Shown in pieces: positions 25,483 through 33,886 of a stretch of DNA of 64,000 nt. The translations under genes and the position numbers were made by a program. The number at the start of each line of letters is the position of its first letter. Positions within the stretch are counted from its first letter, which is position 1. The stretch covers positions 310,001-374,000 of the forward strand of contig NZ_CP114903.1 of assembly GCF_027497255.1 (NCBI RefSeq), read 5' to 3'. This DNA comes from Micromonospora sp. WMMD882. GTDB lineage: Bacteria; Actinomycetota; Actinomycetes; Mycobacteriales; Micromonosporaceae. Below the pieces are notes generated by a model. The model had not been told where the DNA came from, made no database searches, and saw only the letters and a program-made list of their open reading frames with translations.

Positions 25483-25483
25483 G

Positions 25484-25963
25484 TCAACCCGCCCCGCGTA
25501 CCTGCTCGAAGATCAGGCTGGTCTCGGTGTGCGACACCACCGGATCCACCGCCAGATGATCCAGCACGAAATCCCGCAACGCGTCGCCGGACGCCGCCCG
25601 CACGTGCAGCACGTAGTCGTCCGCCCCGGCCACGTGGAACACCGACACCACCCCCGGCAGCCGGGCCGACCGGGCCCGGAACGCGTCCACCGCCGCCCGC
25701 TCGTGCGCGGTCAACCGCACCGACACCAGCGCCTGCAACGGCAGGCCCACCGCCGCCGGATCCACGTCCGCGTGGAACCCCCGGATCGCCCCGCACTCCC
25801 GCAGCGCCCGCACCCGGGCCAGACACGTCGACGGCGCCACCCCGACCCGCTCGGCGAGCGCGTTGTTCGGCAGCCGCCCGTCGGCCGCCAACACGTCGAG
25901 GATCGCCCGATCCACGTCGTCGAGCGCCGCGAACGGCCGTACAACATTCGGTGCGACAGGCAT
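25484..25963 (-). CDS. Lrp/AsnC family transcriptional regulator
   Basis: The 159-residue protein has the standard two-part form. The N-terminal helix-turn-helix is [41 protein letters not shown]. The C-terminal RAM ligand-binding domain runs from [19 protein letters not shown] to [12 protein letters not shown], with the Gly-Asp pair in [11 protein letters not shown]. Such proteins sense amino acids and often control a divergent catabolic gene. Here a C-S lyase gene lies divergent, 83 bp away. That is the layout of mdeR-mdeA in methionine catabolism (established in other bacteria). The ATG at 25963 lacks a ribosome binding site. Confidence 0.88.
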   Translation of the reverse strand: MPVAPNVVRPFAALDDVDRAILDVLAADGRLPNNALAERVGVAPSTCLARVRALRECGAIRGFHADVDPAAVGLPLQALVSVRLTAHERAAVDAFRARSARLPGVVSVFHVAGADDYVLHVRAASGDALRDFVLDHLAVDPVVSHTETSLIFEQVRGAG

Positions 25964-26020
25964 CAGACGATGATCCACCGAATCCCTGTCGACGACAATG
26001 CGGACGCGCAGAATCATCTG
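25964..26020. promoter_or_regulatory. Candidate Lrp operator between the divergent genes
   Basis: CAGACGATGAT at 25964-25974 and ATCATCTG at 26013-26020 form an imperfect inverted pair spanning most of the 83-bp gap. Paired half sites are usual for Lrp/AsnC proteins. The assignment rests on position and symmetry only. Confidence 0.3.
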
Positions 26021-26046
26021 CGGAACCATTGCCCCGCGACCACAGG

Positions 26047-27282
26047 ATGTTCGACGCTTGCCTCATGGCCGCCCTGGACACCCGGGCCGTGCACGCCGGC
26101 CGCGACGACCTCGCCGAGCTGGGCGTCCACGTCCCACCCATCGACCTCTCCACCACCAACCCGCTGCCCTCGGTGCCCGACGGCGGCGACGCCTACCAGA
26201 CCCTCGCCACCGGAAACCCGCTGCCACCCGGCGGCAACGCCGTCTACCAGCGCCTCTGGAACCCCACCGTGGCCCGCTTCGAGACCGCCCTCGCCCAACT
26301 GGAGGAGACCACCGACGCGGTCGCCTTCGCCAGCGGCATGGCCGCCCTGACCGCCAGCCTGCTCGCCGCCACCCGCGACGGGAAACGTCACCTCGTCGCC
26401 GTCCGCCCCCTCTACGGCGGCACCGACCACGTCCTCGCCACCGGCCTGCTCGGCACCGACGTCACCTGGGCCCGCCCCGACCAGGTCGCCTCCGCCGTCC
26501 GCCCCGACACCGCCCTGGTGATCGTCGAGACCCCCGCCAACCCCACCCTCGACCTGGTCGACCTCACCGCCCTCGCCACCGCCTGCGGCGACGTCCCCCT
26601 GCTCGTCGACAACACCGTCGCCACCCCCGTCCTGCAACGACCCGCCCGGCACGGCGCGGCGCTCGTCCTGCACAGCGCCACCAAGAGCATCGGCGGCCAC
26701 GGCGACGTCCTCGCCGGCGTCGTCGCCTGCGACCGGGACTGGGCCGTCCGGCTCCGCCAGGTCCGCGCCCTCACCGGCGCGATCCTCCACCCGCTCGGCG
26801 CGTACCTGCTGCACCGCGGCCTGCAGACCCTGCCGCTGCGGGTCCGCGCCCAACAGGCCGGCGCGGAGAAACTCGCCGCCTGGCTCGCCGGCCACCCGGC
26901 CGTCGCCCGCGTCCACCACCCCAGCCACCACGACCCGGCCGGGCTCGTCGGCCGGCAGATGCGCGGCACCGGAAGCCTGCTCGCCATCGAGGTACGCGGC
27001 GGCGCGCCCGCCGCCGGCGCGGTCGCGGCGGCCTGCGAGCTGATCACCCACGCCGTCTCGCTCGGCGGCGTCGACACGCTGATCCAGCACCCGGCGTCGC
27101 TGACCCACCGCCCGGTCACCGGCGACGCCCGCCCGGCAGCCGGACTGCTGCGGATCTCCGTCGGCCTGGAGGACCCCGACGACCTGCGCGCCGACCTGGC
27201 CCGCGCGCTCGACAGCATCCGACCCTCGCGTACGACGTCGGTGTCCCCGGTGGGACTCGAACCCACACTGTCGGAGGTTTGA
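26047..27282 (+). CDS. PLP-dependent C-S lyase of the trans-sulfuration family (cystathionine/methionine gamma-lyase type)
   Basis: The 411-residue protein is a Cys/Met-metabolism PLP enzyme: LDTRAVHAGRDD at the N-terminus, NPTVARFETALAQLE, the cofactor-stacking SGMAALTASLLAA, VDNTVATPVLQRP and the Schiff-base Lys213 in LHSATKSIGGHGDVLAGVV. The C-terminus has GRQMRGTGSLLAIEV and SLGGVDTLIQHPASLTHRP. Divergence from an Lrp gene argues for a degradative lyase, probably methionine gamma-lyase, rather than a biosynthetic one; this is inference. Either ATG 26047 or ATG 26065 could be the start. The last 14 codons overlap the antisense tRNA gene, an odd arrangement; the frame may simply run on past its ancestral stop. 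Confidence 0.88.
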   Translation: MFDACLMAALDTRAVHAGRDDLAELGVHVPPIDLSTTNPLPSVPDGGDAYQTLATGNPLPPGGNAVYQRLWNPTVARFETALAQLEETTDAVAFASGMAALTASLLAATRDGKRHLVAVRPLYGGTDHVLATGLLGTDVTWARPDQVASAVRPDTALVIVETPANPTLDLVDLTALATACGDVPLLVDNTVATPVLQRPARHGAALVLHSATKSIGGHGDVLAGVVACDRDWAVRLRQVRALTGAILHPLGAYLLHRGLQTLPLRVRAQQAGAEKLAAWLAGHPAVARVHHPSHHDPAGLVGRQMRGTGSLLAIEVRGGAPAAGAVAAACELITHAVSLGGVDTLIQHPASLTHRPVTGDARPAAGLLRISVGLEDPDDLRADLARALDSIRPSRTTSVSPVGLEPTLSEV

Positions 27283-27315
27283 GCTCCGTTTCTCTACCTA
27301 TTGGAATACGGGGAC
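27242..27315 (-). tRNA. Atypical tRNA-Leu (anticodon CAA) without a long variable arm
   Basis: The minus strand folds into a full cloverleaf. It has a 7-bp acceptor stem GTCCCCG/CGGGGAC, a short D stem TTC/GAA with A14, G18, G19 and A21 in place, an anticodon stem CGGAG/CTCCG with loop CTCAAAC (U33, anticodon CAA), a variable region of only 5 bases (ACAGT), and a T arm GTGGG-TTCGAGT-CCCAC. The discriminator is A; the genome encodes CCG after it, not CCA. CAA reads UUG (Leu), but bacterial tRNA-Leu is normally class II with a long variable arm, so this is a class I outlier. It is antisense to the end of the C-S lyase gene. Confidence 0.8.
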
Positions 27316-27422
27316 GTCCTCGCTCAACGCTGTTGATGCTGCATCACAGGGTACCCACTAGGCTATGGGCGGCGACACCCGGCTGGGCGGGTGTCGGGTT
27401 CAGACTGGTGGGAGTAGGGCTG

Positions 27423-28043
27423 GTGGCGGAGACGCAGACGGATGCCGAGCGCAGGCGCGTGCTGATCGCCGAGGACGAGGCGTTGATCCGGCTCGATCTG
27501 GCCGAGATGCTCGTCGAGGAGGGCTACGAGGTGGTGGGGGAGGCCGGCGACGGCGAGACCGCCGTCCGGCTCGCCGAGGAGCTCAAGCCCGACCTGGTCA
27601 TCCTCGACATCAAAATGCCGATCATGGACGGGCTGGCCGCCGCCGAGCGGATCGCCGGGGCCCGGATCGCGCCGGTGATCATCCTCACCGCCTTCAGTCA
27701 GCGGGATCTCGTCGAGCGGGCCCGGGCGGCCGGCGCGATGGCGTACCTCGTGAAGCCGTTCCAGAAGAGCGACCTGGTCCCGGCGGTGGAGATCGCCCTC
27801 TCCCGCTACTCCGAGGTCGCCGCGCTGGAGGCGGAGGTCGCCAGCCTGACCGACCGGCTGGAGGTCCGCAAGGCGGTCGAGCGCGCCAAGGGCGCCCTGA
27901 TGACCACGTACGGCATGAGCGAGCCGCAGGCGTTCAAGTGGATCCAGCGCACCGCGATGGACCACCGGATGACCATGCGGGAGGTCGCCGAGCGGATTCT
28001 CGCCGAGACCGCCGGCGGTGAGGTGCCGCAGTCGACTTCCTGA
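27423..28043 (+). CDS. pdtaR: ANTAR-domain response regulator (PdtaR type)
   Basis: The 206-residue protein has a receiver domain (RRVLIAEDEALIRLDLAEML, phospho-acceptor D62 in VILDIKMPIMDG, ILTAFSQ, K in YLVKPFQKSD). A short coiled segment links it to a C-terminal ANTAR RNA-binding domain (VERAKGALMTTYGMSEPQAF through REVAERIL; about 142-203). Length and sequence fit Rv1626/PdtaR, which when phosphorylated binds paired RNA hairpins and prevents termination. The GTG at 27423 has GGGAG upstream. It is divergent from the tRNA gene and followed by a lipoprotein gene. Placement between pyk and liv genes is conserved in actinomycetes. Confidence 0.92.
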   Translation: MAETQTDAERRRVLIAEDEALIRLDLAEMLVEEGYEVVGEAGDGETAVRLAEELKPDLVILDIKMPIMDGLAAAERIAGARIAPVIILTAFSQRDLVERARAAGAMAYLVKPFQKSDLVPAVEIALSRYSEVAALEAEVASLTDRLEVRKAVERAKGALMTTYGMSEPQAFKWIQRTAMDHRMTMREVAERILAETAGGEVPQSTS

Positions 28044-28085
28044 CCGCGGCCGTATCGGATTCACCTTTTCCCGGCGCGGGCTGGA

Positions 28086-28091
28086 TAGCAT
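28086..28091 (+). promoter_or_regulatory. -10 hexamer of a leaderless promoter (lipoprotein gene)
   Basis: TAGCAT ends 7 bases before the ATG at 28099 and there is no ribosome binding site in between. The lipoprotein gene therefore probably has its own leaderless transcript despite being only 55 bp from pdtaR. Confidence 0.55.
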
Positions 28092-28098
28092 CTCGTCC

Positions 28099-29313
28099 AT
28101 GTCCTTCCGGCGCGCGGTGGCGCTGCTCGTTCTGGTCGCCGTCCCCCTGACCGCCTGCGCGCGGTCCACCGACCGCGACGACGACGGTCCGCCGCCGGCG
28201 TTGTCGCCGGCGTGGCAGCCGTTGACGCTGCCCGCGCCGCCGGGTCCGGCGGGCCGGTCGCTGCTGCGCGACGCGGCGGTCTGCGGTGACCGCTGGTACC
28301 TGGTGGGTGGGCTGGCGGACGCCGCCGGCGAGACCCGCCCGGCGGCGTGGACCAGCGCGGACGGGGTGGCCTGGACGGCCCTGCCCCTGCGGCCGAAGTC
28401 GTACTACGGCCGGCAGCACGTGTTCTATTCGGTGGCCTGCCGGGACTCCCGGGTGGCCCTGCTCGGGTCGAAACGGGGCGGCGCGCACGCCAATCCGCGG
28501 ACGAGCAGTTGGCGGCAGGACGCCGACGGCGGGCTGGCCGAGGTGACCGCCCCGTTCGAGTTGTTCGGCGGGCCGCGGGCGGTGAACGTGGCCCGGATGG
28601 TGTCCGGACCGGCCGGCTGGTTGATCACGGGGAACCGGACGGGCGGCGCGGCGAGCTGGGTGTCGCCGGACTCGTCCCGGTTCACCATCGTGGAGGGCGC
28701 GCCGGAGTTGGCGTCGGACGCGCGGGGCGAGACGTGGGGTTTCGACGCGGTCGGGTACGGCGACCGGTGGCTGATGGTGGGTGGCGTGGTGCCGGCGGGG
28801 CGTACCGACCGGGATCCGTTGGCGTGGACGTCGGCGGACGGGGTGGCGTGGCGGCGGGCGCCGGTGCCGGGCGGCGCGGAGTACGACGAGTTGCAGCGGG
28901 TGGTGCTGCTGGACGGGGCGCCGGTGGCGGTGGGGTTGCGGGGCCGGGCGTTCGGCGCGTGGCGGGTCGACCCGGCGGGGTCGGGCGCCGCGTCGGCTGC
29001 GGCCGACGCGACGGCGGGGGACTGGCGGGTGGCCGGTGGGTTCGGCGTGGCCCGGGCCGACGGGGTGCCGGGGGTCCGGGGGTTGACGGTGGCCGGCGGT
29101 CGGCTCGTGGCGGCGACGGTGGACGGCGGCGGGCACGCGTTGTGGGTGTCGTCGGACCGGGGTGACTCGTGGCGGCCGGTGGCGGGGCCGACGTCGATGC
29201 CGGCGGGCGCGGAGCGCGCGGTGGCGCTGGCCGGCGCGGGGGACCGGGTGTTGCTGCTGGTGGACGACGCGACGGCCGGGCGGGCCTTCGTCGCGCCCGT
29301 CCCGGCCGGGTGA
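28099..29313 (+). CDS. Predicted lipoprotein with a sialidase-like beta-propeller
   Basis: The 404-residue product has a lipoprotein signal peptide (FRRAVALLVLVAVPLTAC, lipidated Cys20). The mature part carries repeated beta-propeller blades of the BNR/sialidase kind (AAWTSADGVAWTALPL, LAWTSADGVAWRRAPVP, LWVSSDRGDSWRPVAGP). These Asp-box-like repeats, Ser-x-Asp-x-Gly-x-x-Trp, are structural and do not prove glycosidase activity; none of the sialidase Arg triad is evident. It likely sits on the outer face of the membrane. No function can be assigned. It precedes the liv operon by 290 bp; that spacer holds a long-loop stem at about 29523-29567 and no gene. Confidence 0.75.
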   Translation: MSFRRAVALLVLVAVPLTACARSTDRDDDGPPPALSPAWQPLTLPAPPGPAGRSLLRDAAVCGDRWYLVGGLADAAGETRPAAWTSADGVAWTALPLRPKSYYGRQHVFYSVACRDSRVALLGSKRGGAHANPRTSSWRQDADGGLAEVTAPFELFGGPRAVNVARMVSGPAGWLITGNRTGGAASWVSPDSSRFTIVEGAPELASDARGETWGFDAVGYGDRWLMVGGVVPAGRTDRDPLAWTSADGVAWRRAPVPGGAEYDELQRVVLLDGAPVAVGLRGRAFGAWRVDPAGSGAASAAADATAGDWRVAGGFGVARADGVPGVRGLTVAGGRLVAATVDGGGHALWVSSDRGDSWRPVAGPTSMPAGAERAVALAGAGDRVLLLVDDATAGRAFVAPVPAG

Positions 29314-29603
29314 GCGTCCGGCACGACGGGCGGGGGCCGGGCCGGGGCCGGGTGGGCGGGGGCCGGACCTCCGGTGGATTTTCCAGCGTGTGACGGCCGG
29401 AGGATCATCGGTCGGTTTGTTCGTAACGTTTTGGCAAGCCTGCCTTCCAGGCCTTCCTTGACGGATTACCGCTCCAGTACGCTCCGCCATCACGAGCCGT
29501 AACGCAGGCGTGCGGATTCTCACCGGAGAGTGGCAGTGTGTGACGGGCGTGACAGCGGGCCTCTCCGGGTGCCGTGCCTGCATCTGGAGGAGGTCAGGAA
29601 GCC

Positions 29604-30761
29604 GTGAGGCGTAGTTATGTACGGGCGCTGGGCGCCGTCGGTCTGGCGGCGGCGCTGGTCGCGACCGCGGGCTGCCAGGACGCCGGCAGCGACAACGAGG
29701 CCGGCGGTGGCGACGGCAAGTGCGGTGGCAAGATCGCCATCTTCGGCGCGTTCACCGGCCCGAACGCCGGCCTGGTGCTGCCGTCGCTGAACGGCGCGAA
29801 GCTGGCCGTGAAGCAGCACAACGAGAAGAACGCGGACTGCCAGGTCGAGCTCAAGGAGTTCGACACCACGGGTGACCCGACCCAGGCGACGCCGGTGGCG
29901 AACCAGGTCGCCCAGGACCAGTCGTTCACCGCGGTGATCGGCGGGCACTTCTCCGGCGAGACCAAGGCCACCATGCCGATCTACGAGGCGGCCGGGCTGG
30001 TCATGGTGAGCCCGTCGGCGACCGCCGCCGAGCTGACCACCGCCGGCAACAAGTCGTTCCACCGGGTGGTCGGCAACGACGCGACCCAGGGCGCGGCGGC
30101 CGTGACGTACCTGAACAACGTGGTGAAGCCGAGCAAGGTCTTCGTGATCGACGACGGCCAGCCGTACGGCGCGGGCATCATCGCCGAGGTCAAGAAGGGC
30201 CTGGGCGCGAAGGTCGTCGGCGAGGACAAGGTCCAGACCGACCAGACCAACTTCGACGCCACCATCTCGAAGATCAAGTCGGCGGGCGCGGACGCGATCG
30301 CCTACGGCGGTTACACCAACGAGGCCGCGCCGCTGGTCAAGCAGATGCGCGCCGCCGGGGTGACCGCGAAGTTCCTCGGCTTCGACGGCCTCTACGACCC
30401 GGGCTTCCCGTCGGGCGCCGGCGCCGGCGCCGACGGCGCGATCGTGACCTGCCCGTGCCTGCCGGCCGCCGAGGCCGGCGGCACCTTCTCCGCCGACTAC
30501 GAGAAGGAGTACGGCCAGGCGCCGGGCTCCTACGGCGCGGAGGGCTACGACGGCGCGGTGGTGCTGCTGGAGGGCTTCGCCGAGGGCAAGTCCACCCGCG
30601 CCGAGCTGCTGGAGTGGGTGGACTCCTACGACAAGCAGGGCGTGTCGAAGTACATCAAGTTCGACGAGACCGGTGACGTGGACAAGTCCAAGGTCGTCAT
30701 CTGGGCCTACGAGATCAAGGGCGGCCAGATCACCCCGCAGCAGGAGATCAAGCTCAGCTGA
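29604..30761 (+). CDS. livJ: Branched-chain amino acid ABC transporter, substrate-binding lipoprotein
   Basis: The 385-residue protein has a lipoprotein signal (LGAVGLAAALVATAGC, Cys24) followed by a type I periplasmic-binding fold: GKIAIFGAFTGPNAGLVLPSLNGAKLAVKQHN, then FTAVIGGHFSGETKAT, MVSPSATAAELTT and VFVIDDGQPYGAGI. It captures leucine, isoleucine, valine or a related amino acid outside the cell and hands it to LivHMGF. The GTG at 29604 has GGAGGAGGTC upstream. The next gene follows after a perfect hairpin, a usual way to keep binding protein in excess of permease. Confidence 0.93.
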   Translation: MRRSYVRALGAVGLAAALVATAGCQDAGSDNEAGGGDGKCGGKIAIFGAFTGPNAGLVLPSLNGAKLAVKQHNEKNADCQVELKEFDTTGDPTQATPVANQVAQDQSFTAVIGGHFSGETKATMPIYEAAGLVMVSPSATAAELTTAGNKSFHRVVGNDATQGAAAVTYLNNVVKPSKVFVIDDGQPYGAGIIAEVKKGLGAKVVGEDKVQTDQTNFDATISKIKSAGADAIAYGGYTNEAAPLVKQMRAAGVTAKFLGFDGLYDPGFPSGAGAGADGAIVTCPCLPAAEAGGTFSADYEKEYGQAPGSYGAEGYDGAVVLLEGFAEGKSTRAELLEWVDSYDKQGVSKYIKFDETGDVDKSKVVIWAYEIKGGQITPQQEIKLS

Positions 30762-30774
30762 TCCACTTCTGGAG

Positions 30775-30805
30775 CGCGGCCGGGGGCCACGAGCCCCCGG
30801 CCGCG
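30775..30805 (+). terminator. 13-bp perfect hairpin between livJ and livH (attenuator)
   Basis: CGCGGCCGGGGGC (30775-30787) pairs exactly with 30793-30805 around a 5-base loop, then TTCGG follows. It lies in the 65-bp gap inside one operon, so it likely causes partial termination or protects the livJ mRNA end. Confidence 0.8.
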
Positions 30806-30826
30806 TTCGGTGCAAAGGGAGAAATC

Positions 30827-31768
30827 GTGAATTTCGATGAACTCTTCGGGCACCTGGGCCAGCACACGGTGGACGGTCTGGCGAAGGGCGCGATCTACGC
30901 CCTCGTCGCGCTCGGCTACACGCTGGTGTACGGGGTCCTGAGGCTGATCAACTTCGCCCACGCCGAGGTCTTCATGGTGGGCACGTTCACCGTGGTCGGG
31001 GTGTGGAGTCTGCTGGGCGCGACCGACTCGCCGCCGCTGGGCACCTTGCTGCTACTGCTCACGGTCGGTCTGCTGGCCGCCGCCGCCGCCTCGGGTCTGA
31101 CCGCGGTGGTGGTGGAGCGGGTGGCGTACCGCCGGTTGCGCCGGATGAACGCGCCGCCGCTGATCTTCCTGATCACCGCGATCGGCCTGTCGCTGGTGAT
31201 GTCGGAGGCGTTCGGTCTCTGGCAGGGCCGGCTGGTGGTCGGCATGCCGACCGTGCTGGAGCGCGACGTGGTCTTCACCATCGGCGGCACGGACGTCACC
31301 AACACCCAGTTGATCACGGTGGTGGCCGCGCTGGTCATGATGGCCGGGCTGGACGTCTTCATCAACCGCACCCGGTACGGCCGGGGGGTGCGGGCGGTGG
31401 CGCAGAACCCGGACACCGCGGCGCTGATGGGCGTCAACAAGGACCGGGTGATCGCGCTGATCTTCCTGCTCGGTGGTCTGCTGGCCGGCGCGGCGGCGCT
31501 GCTGTACGCGTTGCGCTACGGCAACACCCGGTTCAACGTCGGCTTCATCCTGGGCCTGAAGGCGTTCACCGCCGCCGTGCTCGGCGGCATCGGCAACATC
31601 CGCGGCGCGCTGCTCGGCGGGCTGCTGCTCGGTGTCGTCGAGGTCTACGCGGCGACCCTGACCACGTCGAGCTGGGAGGACGTGGCGGCCTTCGTGGTGC
31701 TGGTGGTCGTGCTGCTGTTCCGTCCGACCGGTCTGCTCGGCGAGTCGTTGGGGAGGGCCCGCGCATGA
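30827..31768 (+). CDS. livH: Branched-chain amino acid ABC transporter permease LivH
   Basis: This integral membrane permease (313 aa, about eight helices) has the typical start HTVDGLAKGAIYALVALGYTLVYGVLRLINFAHAEVFMVG. The conserved GxxVxAVAQNPDTAALMGVN loop that contacts the ATPases reads RGVRAVAQNPDTAALMGV. The GTG start has AGGGAGAA upstream. It forms the translocation path with LivM. Its stop overlaps the livM start in ATGA. Confidence 0.95.
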   Translation: MNFDELFGHLGQHTVDGLAKGAIYALVALGYTLVYGVLRLINFAHAEVFMVGTFTVVGVWSLLGATDSPPLGTLLLLLTVGLLAAAAASGLTAVVVERVAYRRLRRMNAPPLIFLITAIGLSLVMSEAFGLWQGRLVVGMPTVLERDVVFTIGGTDVTNTQLITVVAALVMMAGLDVFINRTRYGRGVRAVAQNPDTAALMGVNKDRVIALIFLLGGLLAGAAALLYALRYGNTRFNVGFILGLKAFTAAVLGGIGNIRGALLGGLLLGVVEVYAATLTTSSWEDVAAFVVLVVVLLFRPTGLLGESLGRARA

Positions 31769-32910
31769 CGACGACGATCAAGAAGCGTCCGCTGGACGGC
31801 CTGCGGGACGCCACCGGCGGTGTCGGCGCCCGGTTCCGGGCGCTGCCGAAGTGGCAGCGGGCGCTGGCCTTCGCCGCGTTCGTGGCGTTCCTCTACTACC
31901 TGCCGCTGCTCGGCATCCCCGGGCTTACCTGGTTGCGCACCGACGTCAACGGCGGCAACAACTGGGCCGGTGTGCTCTTCATCTGCGCGGTGTACGTGCT
32001 GATCGCGATCGGTCTGAACGTGGTGATCGGCCTGGCCGGTCTGCTCGACCTGGGCTACGTCGGCTTCTTCGCGGTCGGGGCGTACAGCGTGGCGCTGTTC
32101 GGCTCCACCCAGTCGCCGGTGGTCAAGGCGCTCCAGGAGCGCTTCGACATGCCCGAGGGTTGGGCGGTCGCCTGGGCGATCTGCATCCCGCTCGCCATCG
32201 CCTTCACGATGATCTCCGGGGTGCTCCTGGGCTGGCCGACGCTGCGGCTGCGCGGTGACTACCTGGCCATCGTCACGCTCGGCTTCGGCGAGATCATCCG
32301 GATCGTGGTCCGGAACGTGGAGTGGTCCGGCGGCCCGCAGGGCGTCGCCGCGATCCCCGGCCCGCAGGGCGCGCCGTCGGCCGACAACGACGTGTTCGGC
32401 CTGATCGACGCCAAACCGTGGTACTGGCTGGCGCTGACCGTGGTGCTGCTGCTGGTCTTCGCGGTACGCCGGTTGGAGAACAGCCGGGTCGGCCGGGCCT
32501 GGCTGGCGGTCCGCGAGGACGAGGACGCCGCCGCGGTGATGGGCGTGTACCCGTTCAAGTACAAGCTGTGGGCGTTCGCCATCGGAGCGGCGCTCGGTGG
32601 TATCTCCGGGTTCCTCTTCGCCAGCCGGCAGGGCTTCATCGAGCCGAACCAGTTCAACGCCCAGCTCTCCATCCTGTTCGTGGCGATGGTGGTGGTCGGC
32701 GGGGCCGGCAACATGGCCGGCGTGGCGTTGGGCGCGTTCCTGCTGGCGTACCTGCCGGAGCGGTTCCGGGACTTCGCCGACTGGCGGTTCCTGGCCTTCG
32801 GCCTGGCGCTGGTGCTGGTGATGCTGCTGCGTCCGCAGGGTCTGATCCCGAGCAGACGACGGGCCCGCGAGTTGAAGGACCGTGCCGAGGAGGTGCCGGC
32901 CAGTGTCTGA
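31765..32910 (+). CDS. livM: Branched-chain amino acid ABC transporter permease LivM
   Basis: The second permease subunit (381 aa) has a cytoplasmic N-terminal extension of about 35 residues, then roughly ten membrane segments. Characteristic parts are LNVVIGLAGLLDLGYVGFFAVGAY, GDYLAIVTLGFGEIIRIVV, the ATPase-contact loop GRAWLAVREDEDAAAVMGV and the C-terminal LLRPQGLIPSRRR. It overlaps livH by 4 bases and livG by 8, so the operon is translationally coupled. Confidence 0.95.
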   Translation: MTTTIKKRPLDGLRDATGGVGARFRALPKWQRALAFAAFVAFLYYLPLLGIPGLTWLRTDVNGGNNWAGVLFICAVYVLIAIGLNVVIGLAGLLDLGYVGFFAVGAYSVALFGSTQSPVVKALQERFDMPEGWAVAWAICIPLAIAFTMISGVLLGWPTLRLRGDYLAIVTLGFGEIIRIVVRNVEWSGGPQGVAAIPGPQGAPSADNDVFGLIDAKPWYWLALTVVLLLVFAVRRLENSRVGRAWLAVREDEDAAAVMGVYPFKYKLWAFAIGAALGGISGFLFASRQGFIEPNQFNAQLSILFVAMVVVGGAGNMAGVALGAFLLAYLPERFRDFADWRFLAFGLALVLVMLLRPQGLIPSRRRARELKDRAEEVPASV

Positions 32911-33886
32911 GAAGGAGATCCCCGACGACGCGCTGGCGGCCGAGGCCGCCACCGAGCCGCACCTGGACGAGATCAAGCTGGCCCGGCCGGCGCCGCGCCA
33001 GCGGGAGGTGCTGCTCGACGTCGACCACGTCACGCTGCGCTTCGGTGGCGTGACGGCGCTGGACGACGTCAGCTTCAGCCTCTTCCGGGGTGAGATCCTC
33101 GGTCTGATCGGCCCGAACGGGGCCGGCAAGACCACCTGCTTCAACGTGATGACCGGCGTGTACCGGCCGACCTCCGGCGCGGTGCGGTTCGACGGCGGGC
33201 AGCAGGTGACCGGCCGCAAGCCGCACCAGATCAACCGGATGGGCATCGCCCGGACGTTCCAGAACATCCGTCTCTTCCCGGAGATGACGGCGCTGGAGAA
33301 CGTCATGATCGGCACCGACGCCCGGCACAAGACCAGTGTGGTCGGCGCGCTGTTCCGGCTCTACCGGAAGAAGGCCAGGCCGGAGGAGCTGCCGGTGGTC
33401 GACTCGACCAACGGTGTCGTCCGGGCCTGGCAGCAGGTCCGCCGCTCCAGCGCGAAGGTCTTCGGCATCTCCCGGCACACGCTGGAGGAGCGGGCCGGCG
33501 AGCGCAAGGCCCTGGAGCTGCTCAAGTTCGTCGGCATCGTGGGCCGGGCCAACGAGTTGGCCCGCAACCTGCCCTACGGTGACCAGCGGCGGCTGGAGAT
33601 CGCCCGCGCGCTGGCCACCGAGCCGAAACTGCTCTGCCTGGACGAGCCGGCCGCCGGCTTCAACCCGGCGGAGAAGGAGGAGCTCAACGCGCTCATCAAG
33701 CGCATCCGTGACCTGGGCTACACGGTGCTGCTCATCGAGCACGACATGCGCCTGGTCATGGGGGTCACCGACCGGATCGTGGTGCTGGAGTTCGGCAAGA
33801 AGATCGCCGAGGGGACGCCGGCCGAGGTCCGGGAGAACCCGAAGGTCATCGCCGCCTACCTGGGGGAGTCCGTCGATGCTGCTTGA
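32903..33886 (+). CDS. livG: Branched-chain amino acid ABC transporter ATPase LivG
   Basis: This is the cytoplasmic ATPase subunit. Walker A is IGPNGAGKTT, the Q-loop is ARTFQNIRLFPEMTALENVM, the signature region reads NLPYGDQRRLEIARAL, Walker B is LLCLDEPAAGFNP, and the H-loop is LLIEHDMRLVMGVTDRI. At 327 residues it is longer than the usual 255 because of an N-terminal extension of about 30 residues and an insertion around 140-185 (TSVVGALFRLYRKK to VRRSSAKVFG). Both are known in actinobacterial LivG proteins. The GTG start lies within the end of livM. Confidence 0.95.
   Translation: MSEKEIPDDALAAEAATEPHLDEIKLARPAPRQREVLLDVDHVTLRFGGVTALDDVSFSLFRGEILGLIGPNGAGKTTCFNVMTGVYRPTSGAVRFDGGQQVTGRKPHQINRMGIARTFQNIRLFPEMTALENVMIGTDARHKTSVVGALFRLYRKKARPEELPVVDSTNGVVRAWQQVRRSSAKVFGISRHTLEERAGERKALELLKFVGIVGRANELARNLPYGDQRRLEIARALATEPKLLCLDEPAAGFNPAEKEELNALIKRIRDLGYTVLLIEHDMRLVMGVTDRIVVLEFGKKIAEGTPAEVRENPKVIAAYLGESVDAA

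Noticed and set aside
25964..26046. A SAM or other sulfur riboswitch before the C-S lyase gene
   Set aside because: The gap is only 83 bp and none of the conserved SAM-I/SAM-II/SAH motifs is present; divergence from an Lrp gene explains the regulation better.
29458..29483. TTGACG ... TACGCT as the livJ promoter
   Set aside because: The spacing is only 14 bp, too short for a standard promoter, so the true livJ promoter was left unassigned.
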